Source of the DNA: Candidatus Rifleibacteriota bacterium
GTDB lineage: Bacteria; UBP17; UBA6191; JACPRK01
Length of the DNA stretch: 7,241 nucleotides
Direction: 5' to 3'
Assembly: GCA_016213865.1 (NCBI GenBank)
Contig: JACQZL010000010.1
Coordinates: 1 to 7,241 of the forward strand
Of this stretch, positions 1-5,746 are shown piece by piece. A program made the position numbers and the translations under genes. The notes under the pieces are model-generated. The model had not been told where the DNA came from. It saw only the letters and a list, made by a program, of their open reading frames with translations, and ran no database searches. The first letter of the stretch is position 1. Each line of letters begins with the position of its first letter.

Positions 1-1589
1 CGCGCCTGGATCAGTTCCAGCTCGCGCTTGGTGATGTCGCACTCGTCGAACTGGCCGTCGGCGAAGCGGTCGTTGAGGATCTTGGCGACCAGCGATTCGA
101 CGCTCGCGGGGGTCGGCTTCTTGAGGGTTCGGCTCGCGGCCTCGACGCCGTCGGCCATCATCACGATGGCGGCCTCGGGGGTCTTGGGTTTGGGCCCCCC
201 GTAGCGGAACGAATCCTCATGGACCGGCGTGACGGAAGGGTCTTCCTCCTGGCAGGCCCGGTGGTAGAAGAAGGCGACCAGGTCGGTGCCGTGGTGCTGC
301 GCCATGATGTCGGTGATGCACTTGGGGAGGTTGTGCTTGCGGGCGATCTCGACGCCGTCGCGCGTATGGCTGTGGACGATCAGCCTCGACAGGTTGGGCG
401 ACAGGTTGTCGTGGTAGTTGACGCCGCCGATCTGGTTCTCGATGAAGAAGTAGGGGCGCTTCGTCTTTCCCACGTCGTGGTAGTAAGCACCCGCCTTTGC
501 CAGGACCGGATCAGCGCCGATCTCCTCGGCGGCCGCCTCGGCCAGCGCGGCCACGTTGACGCTGTGGTGGTACGTGCCCGGGGCCTCGCGGATCAGCTTC
601 TGCAGGAGCGGGTGGTTGGGGTTCATCAGCTCCTGCAGCTTGGTCGTGGTGATGACGCTGAAGCTGGCCTCCAGGAGCGGCATCACTCCCTGGACGACGA
701 CCATCGTCACCAGGCCGTTGGCGAGTCCCAGCACGCACGGGCCGAAGACCTCGCCGAAACTGGCGGGCGTGGCCTGGCTCTTGGAGATGAGGCCGAACGC
801 CAGGATCGTCAGCGCCGAGACGAGGCCCGCCCCCAGTCCGGCCCGGGCTATGTCGGAGCGCTGGGAGTCCTGCTGGCTGACGCAGTGCAGGCTGAAGAGG
901 CCCGAGATCAGGCTCGTGGCCGTCAGCAGCTCGGGGCTGCGCCCCACGGTGCAGAGCATCAGCACGCCCAGCAGGACGTTGACGACCCGCGCCAGGTCCC
1001 GCCCCAGGAAGATGCTGACCAGCATGACGGCCGCGGGGGTCGGATTCAGGGCCGTCATGGCGACGGTGCGCAACGGGGACCGCACATAAAGGATCACGAG
1101 CTGCGTGACCAGCACCGCGCCCAGGATGACGGCCACCAGCAGACAGGCGTGGACGCGTTCGCCCAGCACCGGCTTTTCGAGTTGCTGGATGACCAGGCCC
1201 AGCGACAGGAGCAGCAGCAGAACCAGCAGCAGGTGGCCCAGGACGTTGACCATCCAGGTCGGGCGCGGGCTGTGGTCCGCCAGGTACCTCAAGATGGCGG
1301 CCTGCCGGACGGTCAGGACGTCGCCCAGGCGAACGATCGCCTCGCCCTCCATCAACTGGAAGCTCTCTCCGTCGGGGAGGCGGGCCTGGACGTTGTGGTC
1401 GCTCAGGACCGTGCGGGCCGCGACGGAACCGGCCTGCCAGTGAGGATCGGTGTCCAGGAGCAGGCTGGGCATGACGAGCAGCAGGGTCGTGGCGACGACG
1501 CTCACGAAGAGGAGCACCGCTGCCAGAGTCGGCGTGGTCTCCGTGATGCCCCCCGGATTGTGGCGCAAGGGCCCGATGGGGTTCTTCAT
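1..1589 (-). CDS. PgpH-like 7TM-HD membrane phosphodiesterase, 3' end missing (probable c-di-AMP hydrolase)
   Basis: The gene begins at an ATG at 1589-1587 and stays open for 529 codons to the window edge, so the C-terminus is cut off. A first membrane segment (about residues 22-44) is followed by about 68 outside residues, then a block of about six or seven hydrophobic segments (about 112-308), then a cytoplasmic HD domain. The metal-binding pattern of the PgpH family is complete: GTYHHSVNVA (H342), YYHDVGK (H371, D372), HSHTRDG (H408), QHHGT (H432, H433) and MMADGVEA (D480). Known PgpH enzymes hydrolyse cyclic di-AMP to pApA at the inner face of the membrane; that function is inferred here from the motifs. 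The outside domain is far shorter than the usual 7TMR-HDED domain. The start codon overlaps the stop of the upstream GTPase gene as ATGA and has no visible Shine-Dalgarno, which suggests translational coupling. Family assignment is firm; the substrate is less so. Confidence 0.93.
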   Translation of the reverse strand, partial: MKNPIGPLRHNPGGITETTPTLAAVLLFVSVVATTLLLVMPSLLLDTDPHWQAGSVAARTVLSDHNVQARLPDGESFQLMEGEAIVRLGDVLTVRQAAILRYLADHSPRPTWMVNVLGHLLLVLLLLLSLGLVIQQLEKPVLGERVHACLLVAVILGAVLVTQLVILYVRSPLRTVAMTALNPTPAAVMLVSIFLGRDLARVVNVLLGVLMLCTVGRSPELLTATSLISGLFSLHCVSQQDSQRSDIARAGLGAGLVSALTILAFGLISKSQATPASFGEVFGPCVLGLANGLVTMVVVQGVMPLLEASFSVITTTKLQELMNPNHPLLQKLIREAPGTYHHSVNVAALAEAAAEEIGADPVLAKAGAYYHDVGKTKRPYFFIENQIGGVNYHDNLSPNLSRLIVHSHTRDGVEIARKHNLPKCITDIMAQHHGTDLVAFFYHRACQEEDPSVTPVHEDSFRYGGPKPKTPEAAIVMMADGVEAASRTLKKPTPASVESLVAKILNDRFADGQFDECDITKRELELIQA

Positions 1590-2452
1590 TTCTGGGATGA
1601 CCGGGTGGCCGCGGGTGGCGGCGCTTCCTGGGCCGGAGGCTCTTCCAGGGTGAGCCTGCCCAGTCTGCCGGCAGCGAAATCTACCATGACCCGACGTGCC
1701 GCTGCAGAGGTATCGGGACGGCCGCCAGGCGCGAGCAGCGACAGGGAGCGTGCCAGAGCCTCCAGGGTCTCGAGAGGAGACGTGGCAGGATCGAGGAGGC
1801 GTACGGCCGCTCCGGGAAGCTCGGGCGGGGCCACGGCGGCCCGCAGCCACGCGATGAACCCGCAGGCCACCTCGAGGGCGTCGAGCCGGCCTTCGGGCAG
1901 GATGCGGCACAGCGCCAGCTTGAACGCCTGGTCGGGCAGGCGCCGTTCGAGGTCGTCGGCCAGCGGGATGGCGCCCGGAGAGTCGAGCAGGTAGACATTG
2001 GGGCCCAGCTTGACCCACTGCCGGCCGCGGGTGATCCCGGGCCGATCGCCCGTGCGCGCGCGCGCGCTGCCCACCAGACCATTGAGCAGCGTGGACTTGC
2101 CGACGTTGGGGAAGCCGATGACCGCTGCCCGCACCAGGGACCGGCCGCGCCGCTGGACCGCTCGCTGCTCCAGCAACTGGCGGAGCCGGCCCAGCACCTT
2201 CCCGGGCGAGATGGCGCTCGCCGCGATGACGCGGACGCCGTCCCGGGCCAACAGAGAGACCCAGCGGTCCGTCATCGACGGCTCGGCCCGGTCGGCCTTG
2301 TTGAGGACCACGATCCGCTCTTTCTCTCGAAAGCGGCGCGGGAGTGGCGTGGCGGCCGAGAGCGTGGGCAACCGGGCATCGCGGACCTCGACGAGCAGGT
2401 TGGCGTCCTCGAGGATGTGCGTCAGGACGGGGATGTCACGAAGGCCAGCCAT
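1586..2452 (-). CDS. Circularly permuted GTPase of the RbgA/YlqF family, lacking the N-terminal WFPGHM segment
   Basis: This 288-residue protein has the permuted motif order of the YlqF/YawG GTPases: G4 NKAD (51-54), a G5-like AASA (77-80), G1 GFPNVGKS (113-120), G2 threonine in PGITR (T141), then G3 DSPG (157-160). The stretch TGDRPGITRGRQWVKLG and the C-terminal RRVMVDFAAGRLGRLTLEEP closely resemble Bacillus RbgA, which drives late assembly of the 50S subunit. The length is near the family norm (about 280), but the usual N-terminus with WFPGHM and the catalytic histidine is absent. No start further upstream is possible, because the signal peptidase stop TGA (2464-2462) lies in the same frame only three codons before the ATG. 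G3 is DSPG rather than DTPG. There is no clear Shine-Dalgarno, so coupling to the gene ahead is likely. It could be a specialised paralogue rather than true RbgA, so I leave the symbol blank. Confidence 0.9.
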   Translation of the reverse strand: MAGLRDIPVLTHILEDANLLVEVRDARLPTLSAATPLPRRFREKERIVVLNKADRAEPSMTDRWVSLLARDGVRVIAASAISPGKVLGRLRQLLEQRAVQRRGRSLVRAAVIGFPNVGKSTLLNGLVGSARARTGDRPGITRGRQWVKLGPNVYLLDSPGAIPLADDLERRLPDQAFKLALCRILPEGRLDALEVACGFIAWLRAAVAPPELPGAAVRLLDPATSPLETLEALARSLSLLAPGGRPDTSAAARRVMVDFAAGRLGRLTLEEPPAQEAPPPAATRSSQK

Positions 2453-2461
2453 CGAGAGGAC

Positions 2462-3400
2462 TCACTGCACCCAGCAGCGCCGTTCCCACGGCCAAAAGAC
2501 AGCCCATCCGCGGCCCAGGATGGAACGGTCTGCCAGGAACCACCACCAGCAGACGGTGTGCCCCGCGGCGTCCTGGTGGCTGCTGACCAGGAAGGACTGG
2601 CCGTGGGGCACGCGGGTAGGAGGAACCGGCCCGGGCAGGTCGGCCGTCGCGATGCCGGAGCGGCCCAGGGAGTCGAACGGCGGTCCCAGGGTCACCCCGT
2701 CGACTCGGAGCGATGCCCCGGCGGTCTCGATCGTCTGCCCCCCGACGGCGGCGATCCGCTTGATGGTGAACCGGGCCGCGGGGCCCGAGACGTGCTCGAG
2801 CACGGCTTGCTCGCCGGGAGAGTGGCCCCGGGGGGCCGCGCCGTGCTCCAGGATGGTCAGGTCGCCCGGCTCCGGTCCAGCCAGGACCGGATGAACGCGG
2901 TTGACGAGGATGCGGTCGCCGGCCTGCAGCCCCTCCATCCGCGAGTCGAGCGGCAGGACCACGACCTGGAGGAGGAACGTGCGGATGAGAAGGGCGAACG
3001 CCAGCGCGTAGAGCAGGGTCTCGAGCCACTCACGCCACGAGGTCTTGTGCGTGAGGTCGAGGACGAAGACCTTTCGGGATTCGCCGGGGGCAGAGCACCG
3101 CAGCCGGTTCCATCCCCGCAGCAACTGGACCGGCCACTCGACCTTGCCCCCGACCACGGACAGGATGTCGGTGGCGATCAGTTGCCCCGGGCCGCGATGC
3201 TCCACCATCAACTGCTGCGCGGCGCCCGGCCGCAAGCGCAACGAAAGCCGCACGTTGCCTACCGGGACGACCGGGTGGTAGCGCAGGCGCTGTCCGCGAA
3301 AGGAACGCCGCTCGCCGATGAGGTCGACCGACTCGAGCCACGGGGCCGGCTGGGGCAGGTACCCCGTCCGGCGGCCCGACAAGCTGGCGAGGAGGTTCAC
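2462..3400 (-). CDS. lepB: Signal peptidase I-like protein (S26 family) with an extra N-terminal beta-rich region
   Basis: The 312-residue product starts at a GTG (3400-3398); no ATG, GTG or TTG lies between it and the in-frame stop of rplS. Residues 1-115 are not part of a usual LepB and read as alternating beta-strands (for example NVRLSLRLRPG, VFVLDL). One membrane segment (about 127-148) leads into the peptidase domain. Counting back from GD (161-162), S153 of DSRMEGLQAGD falls on the catalytic serine of the canonical SMxPTLxxGD box, and K214 in FTIKRIAAVGG falls on the general-base lysine. The last box is badly eroded: VPHGQSFLVSSHQD stands where VPxGxYFVxGDNRD is expected, before ILGRGWAVFWP. 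Signal peptidase I removes signal peptides on the outer face of the membrane, which suits a place near ffh. The dyad suggests an active enzyme, but altered specificity or a degenerate copy is possible. Confidence 0.8.
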   Translation of the reverse strand: MNLLASLSGRRTGYLPQPAPWLESVDLIGERRSFRGQRLRYHPVVPVGNVRLSLRLRPGAAQQLMVEHRGPGQLIATDILSVVGGKVEWPVQLLRGWNRLRCSAPGESRKVFVLDLTHKTSWREWLETLLYALAFALLIRTFLLQVVVLPLDSRMEGLQAGDRILVNRVHPVLAGPEPGDLTILEHGAAPRGHSPGEQAVLEHVSGPAARFTIKRIAAVGGQTIETAGASLRVDGVTLGPPFDSLGRSGIATADLPGPVPPTRVPHGQSFLVSSHQDAAGHTVCWWWFLADRSILGRGWAVFWPWERRCWVQ

Positions 3401-3466
3401 GGTTGAGCGGCCGCCGAAAGGACGGCGCCGGCCTCGAGCCTCAAGCCTCGTCGGACCGTCACGGAA

Positions 3467-3919
3467 TCAGGCGGCGGCTTCGGTGGGCGGGGTGGCGGTG
3501 GCCTGGGCCGTGTCGGTGGCCTCAGCGGCCTCCTCCTCGCCCGGGATGTGGATCATGCCCTTGCGGCCCTTGCGGCCCTGCTTGCCGGCAATCGTGGCAG
3601 CCTTGCCGATCCGGTCCCGCAAGAAGTACAGGCGGGCCCGCCGGGTCGAACCCTCGCGCGTCACCTGGATCTTCTTGATGACGGGCGAATAGACGGGGAA
3701 GACGCGCTCGACGCCGACCCCGGCGGAAATCTTGCGCACCGTGAAGGTCTCGCGCTTGCCGGTGCCCTGACGGCAGATGACCAGGCCCTCGAAGACCTGG
3801 ATGCGTTCCTTGGCGCCCTCGACGACCTTGACGTGGACGCGGATGGTGTCCCCGGAGCGGAACTCAGGGCGTTTCTTCTTCGCCATCTCGGCTCGTTCCA
3901 GCTTTTCGATGAAGTTCAT
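3467..3919 (-). CDS. rplS: Large-subunit ribosomal protein L19 (bL19)
   Basis: The protein matches bL19 throughout its first 120 residues: [18 protein letters not shown] (19-36), [11 protein letters not shown] (38-48), [19 protein letters not shown] (57-75) and [16 protein letters not shown] (93-108). L19 sits at the interface of the 30S and 50S subunits. A strong Shine-Dalgarno (3928-3934), 8 bases before the ATG, fixes the start at 3919; the methionine at residue 12 has no such site. The start lies inside trmD, which overlaps it by 56 bases in another frame. At 150 residues it is longer than the typical 115-120, owing to a low-complexity tail (about 122-150) rich in Ala, Glu and Thr that is not part of the conserved fold. 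It ends in TGA, after which the same frame stays open into the signal peptidase gene. Confidence 0.98.
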   Translation of the reverse strand: MNFIEKLERAEMAKKKRPEFRSGDTIRVHVKVVEGAKERIQVFEGLVICRQGTGKRETFTVRKISAGVGVERVFPVYSPVIKKIQVTREGSTRRARLYFLRDRIGKAATIAGKQGRKGRKGMIHIPGEEEAAEATDTAQATATPPTEAAA

Positions 3920-4676
3920 CTTGCTCTACCTCCTGCCCGGGGCCGCCGGCGGCGGTCCCCGCGGGTGCAGCCTCGCGCTGCGATTCCAGATATCGTTTCC
4001 AGAGGTCCGGCCGCCTCGAGCGCGTACGCTCGATCGCCTGCTGGCCGCGCCAGGCCTCGATCTTTGCGTGATGTCCCGAGAGCAGCACTTCCGGGACGGA
4101 CAGGCCGCGGAAGGTGGCTGGGCGCGTGTACATCGGGTAGCCCAGCAGGCCCTCGTAGTGGGAGTCTTCTTCCACCGACTCGAACGTGCCCACGGCCCCC
4201 GGCAGGAGCCTGATGACGGCATCCATGAGGACCATCGCCGGCAGTTCGCCTCCGGAGAGGACGTAGTCTCCGATGGAGAGCTCCTCGTCGGCGAGGGTCT
4301 CGACGCGGTCGTCGATGCCCTTGTAGTGGCCACAGAGCAGGGTCACCTGCCCGAGTCGGGTGAGTTCCTTGATCCTGAGCTGGTCCAGCAGCGCCCCGGC
4401 GGGGCTGAGCAGCACGCGGTGCGGCGTGCGGCCTTGTTCGCGCACGTGCGCGTCTATCGACTCGACCGCCCGGAAGAACGGCTCCGGGCCCATCAGCATG
4501 CCGGCCCCGCCTCCGAACGGATAGTCGTCGACGGTGCGGTGCTTGCTGGTCGAAAAGTCGCGCAGGTCGTGGAGGTGGAGCTCCACGAGGCCCCTGGAAA
4601 CGGCCCGTCCCACGATACTGGTCCTGGCGAAAGCCTCGAAGAGGACCGGGAAGATGGTGACGAGGTCGAAGCGCAA
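3864..4676 (-). CDS. trmD: tRNA (guanine-N1-)-methyltransferase TrmD
   Basis: TrmD methylates N1 of G37 in tRNAs that read CUN, CCN and CGG codons, using S-adenosylmethionine, and so prevents +1 frameshifting. The 270 residues carry the SPOUT-family trefoil-knot motifs: [13 protein letters not shown] (50-62), LLSPAG (89-94), [13 protein letters not shown] (113-125), [15 protein letters not shown] (134-148), R156 in the conserved RLLPG, D171 of EEDS at the catalytic-aspartate position, and YTRPATFRG with [10 protein letters not shown] (183-203). The start is a TTG (4676-4674): the family's usual N-terminus MRFD begins exactly there, and no better start lies upstream. No Shine-Dalgarno is visible, so expression is probably low. 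The conserved part ends near [10 protein letters not shown] (221-230); the last 40 residues are low-complexity, and the final 18 or so codons overlap rplS. A 35-base gap separates it from rimM. Confidence 0.97.
   Translation of the reverse strand: MRFDLVTIFPVLFEAFARTSIVGRAVSRGLVELHLHDLRDFSTSKHRTVDDYPFGGGAGMLMGPEPFFRAVESIDAHVREQGRTPHRVLLSPAGALLDQLRIKELTRLGQVTLLCGHYKGIDDRVETLADEELSIGDYVLSGGELPAMVLMDAVIRLLPGAVGTFESVEEDSHYEGLLGYPMYTRPATFRGLSVPEVLLSGHHAKIEAWRGQQAIERTRSRRPDLWKRYLESQREAAPAGTAAGGPGQEVEQDELHRKAGTSRDGEEETP
3928..3934 (-). promoter_or_regulatory. Strong Shine-Dalgarno for rplS, inside trmD
   Basis: The minus strand reads AGGAGGT here, with an 8-base spacer to the rplS ATG. It is the best match to the anti-Shine-Dalgarno sequence in the window and decides the rplS start. 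Because it lies within the trmD coding region (around TrmD residues 248-250), ribosomes finishing trmD pass over it. Confidence 0.92.
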
Positions 4677-4711
4677 CAGGGGTGCGCTGGAGGCGGCTCC
4701 GGGATCGGTGG

Positions 4712-5251
4712 TTACCTGCCCACCTCCTCCGGCGAGAGCAATCGCTCGAACGCCTCGGTCACCCAGAGGGCCGAGCCCTCGATGTCGACCTGGCGGACGT
4801 ATTCGCCCACGAAGGGCACCAGGACCTGTCCGCCGGCCGAGAGTACGACCTGGACCACCCCCCGCCCCGCCAGTAATTCCACATCCCCGACGGTCCCTTG
4901 CTGCTGCCCCTCTGGGTCGAGCACCCGCAGGCCGATCAGGTGCCTCAGCTTGAAGGAGCCCGGCGGGACTTCCGGGAGTCGGTCTTGCGGAACGCTCGCC
5001 TCGCGGCCGATGAGCCCTTCGGCGGCGTTGCGAGTGTCGATGCCGGCCAGGCTCAACAGCGCGTGCTGCTTGTGCAGACGCACGGCCTCGACCGCGAAGG
5101 ACTGCTGGGCGTCCTTGTCGGTGGCGGCGAAGTGCAGCTCGTCGAACTCGAGGACTTGCCCCGGTTCGTCAAGATAGCACTCGAGCTTCAGCTCGCCGCG
5201 GATGCCGTGAGCGCCGACGACCTTGCCTATGGCCACGAAGCCGGAAGACAT
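4712..5251 (-). CDS. rimM: 16S rRNA processing protein RimM
   Basis: RimM binds protein S19 in the 30S head and helps mature the 3' part of 16S rRNA. The 179-residue length is typical. The N-terminal domain carries the hallmark [16 protein letters not shown] (9-24) and [19 protein letters not shown] (70-88). A PRC-barrel domain follows from about residue 100: LIGLRV (105-110), GTVGDVELL (119-127), [17 protein letters not shown] (143-159). The start is the ATG at 5251; it has no clear Shine-Dalgarno. The gene sits 31 bases after rpsP and 35 before trmD, the standard order. No khpA gene (KH-domain protein) lies between rpsP and rimM, although many bacteria have one there. The paired tyrosines usual at the start of the barrel appear here as Phe-Lys (100-101). 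Confidence 0.95.
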   Translation of the reverse strand: MSSGFVAIGKVVGAHGIRGELKLECYLDEPGQVLEFDELHFAATDKDAQQSFAVEAVRLHKQHALLSLAGIDTRNAAEGLIGREASVPQDRLPEVPPGSFKLRHLIGLRVLDPEGQQQGTVGDVELLAGRGVVQVVLSAGGQVLVPFVGEYVRQVDIEGSALWVTEAFERLLSPEEVGR

Positions 5252-5282
5252 GAATGGAATGCGACGGGAACGGGCCGGAGGG

Positions 5283-5528
5283 TCAGATGCGGATGCCCTT
5301 ACCCTTGCAGAGCGAGCGCACGGTCTCGGAGATGCGGGCGCCGTTCTTGGCGAACTGGACGATGCGCTCCTCGTTGATCTGGACGGTGGCCGGCCGATCG
5401 GTCGGATGGTAGTAGCCCAGATTCTCGAGGAATCGACCGTCCCGCTGGCAGCGGGAATCTGCCGCGACGATGCGGTAGTAGGGCTTCTTGTGAGTGCCGA
5501 CGCGGCGCAGGCGAACGCTGGTTGCCAT
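5283..5528 (-). CDS. rpsP: Small-subunit ribosomal protein S16 (bS16)
   Basis: The 81-residue protein is a normal-length bS16, an early assembly protein that binds the 5' domain of 16S rRNA. It shows VRLRRVGTHKKPYYRIVAAD (5-24), DSRCQRDGRFLENLGYYHP (24-42), NEERIVQFAKNGARISETV (52-70) and ends LCKGKGIRI. The start is ATG at 5528-5526, behind a good Shine-Dalgarno. It is the first gene after the 218-base gap that separates it from ffh, and the head of the tight run of seven genes to the window edge. I could not find a convincing promoter in that gap, so transcription may come from the ffh promoter, or from one I do not recognise. Confidence 0.97.
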   Translation of the reverse strand: MATSVRLRRVGTHKKPYYRIVAADSRCQRDGRFLENLGYYHPTDRPATVQINEERIVQFAKNGARISETVRSLCKGKGIRI

Positions 5529-5536
5529 CGGGGTTA

Positions 5537-5544
5537 CTTCCTTT
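5537..5544 (-). promoter_or_regulatory. Shine-Dalgarno for rpsP
   Basis: The minus strand reads AAAGGAAG, which differs from AAGGAGG at one core position, with an 8-base spacer to the ATG of rpsP. Only rpsP and rplS in this window have a site of this quality. Confidence 0.85.
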
Positions 5545-5592
5545 CGTGAAGGGGGTGTCAGGGTGAACGGGGTTCGAGGTGGGGGGAGGTGT

Positions 5593-5622
5593 CCGGTTCA
5601 GTGATGGCTTGCAGGGAACCGG
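5593..5622 (-). repeat. Small inverted repeat in the rpsP leader
   Basis: CCGGTTC (5593-5599) and GAACCGG (5616-5622) are perfect complements separated by 16 bases. In RNA from the minus strand this can form a 7-bp stem about 65 bases before the rpsP start. No U-run follows, so it is not a terminator. It could be a leader structure of the S16 message or a chance match. Confidence 0.45.
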
Positions 5623-5631
5623 CGTCTCGAG

Positions 5632-5703
5632 CCACCAAGGCACGAAGAGAAACACCAAGGGGAGATATCGAACCCCTTTGTGCCGCCCTTCGTGCCTTGG
5701 TGT
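5632..5703. repeat. 72-base imperfect palindrome between ffh and rpsP, probably a dispersed intergenic repeat
   Basis: The arms are 5632-5662 and 5673-5703, with a 10-base loop. They match at 25 of 31 positions, including a perfect 15-base core, CACCAAGGCACGAAG (5633-5647) against its complement at 5688-5702. The sequence is made of short related units (CACGAAG, CACCAAGG, CACAAAGG), with one more CCACGAAG unit just outside the right arm (5704-5711). From general experience, palindromes built from such units are common between genes in several environmental phyla. There is no T-run on either side, so it does not look like an intrinsic terminator. It could protect the 3' end of ffh mRNA, weaken readthrough into rpsP, or be a non-autonomous mobile repeat. 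The remainder of the 5529-5746 gap shows only the smaller repeat and the rpsP ribosome site. Confidence 0.85.
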
Positions 5704-5746
5704 CTTCGTGGTTCGGTCTTTGGCATGTTGACTTGGAATCGCTCTA

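Noticed and set aside
219..1994. A 591-codon open frame on the plus strand
   Set aside because: It runs antisense to the pgpH-like and GTPase genes. Its product is rich in Gln, Asp, Arg and Val with no recognisable domain, as expected for the complement of GC-rich codons.
3401..3466. A possible hairpin or small gene between rplS and lepB
   Set aside because: Only 4-bp complementary blocks are present, and the open frame here has no start codon, so it is spacer.
4317..4340. TrmD has GHYKG where E. coli has GRYEG (K119 for E116), which looked like loss of an active-site residue
   Set aside because: The GHYKG form is familiar in TrmD of Bacteroidetes and other groups, so it is a known lineage variant.
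3777..5177. A 466-codon open frame on the plus strand, and a 380-codon one at 5975-7117
   Set aside because: Both are antisense to clearly conserved genes (rplS, trmD, rimM, ffh), have low-complexity products and no plausible start signals.
5632..5703. The palindrome as an intrinsic terminator of ffh
   Set aside because: No T-run follows the stem on the minus strand, and the arms contain several mismatches; it fits a dispersed repeat better.
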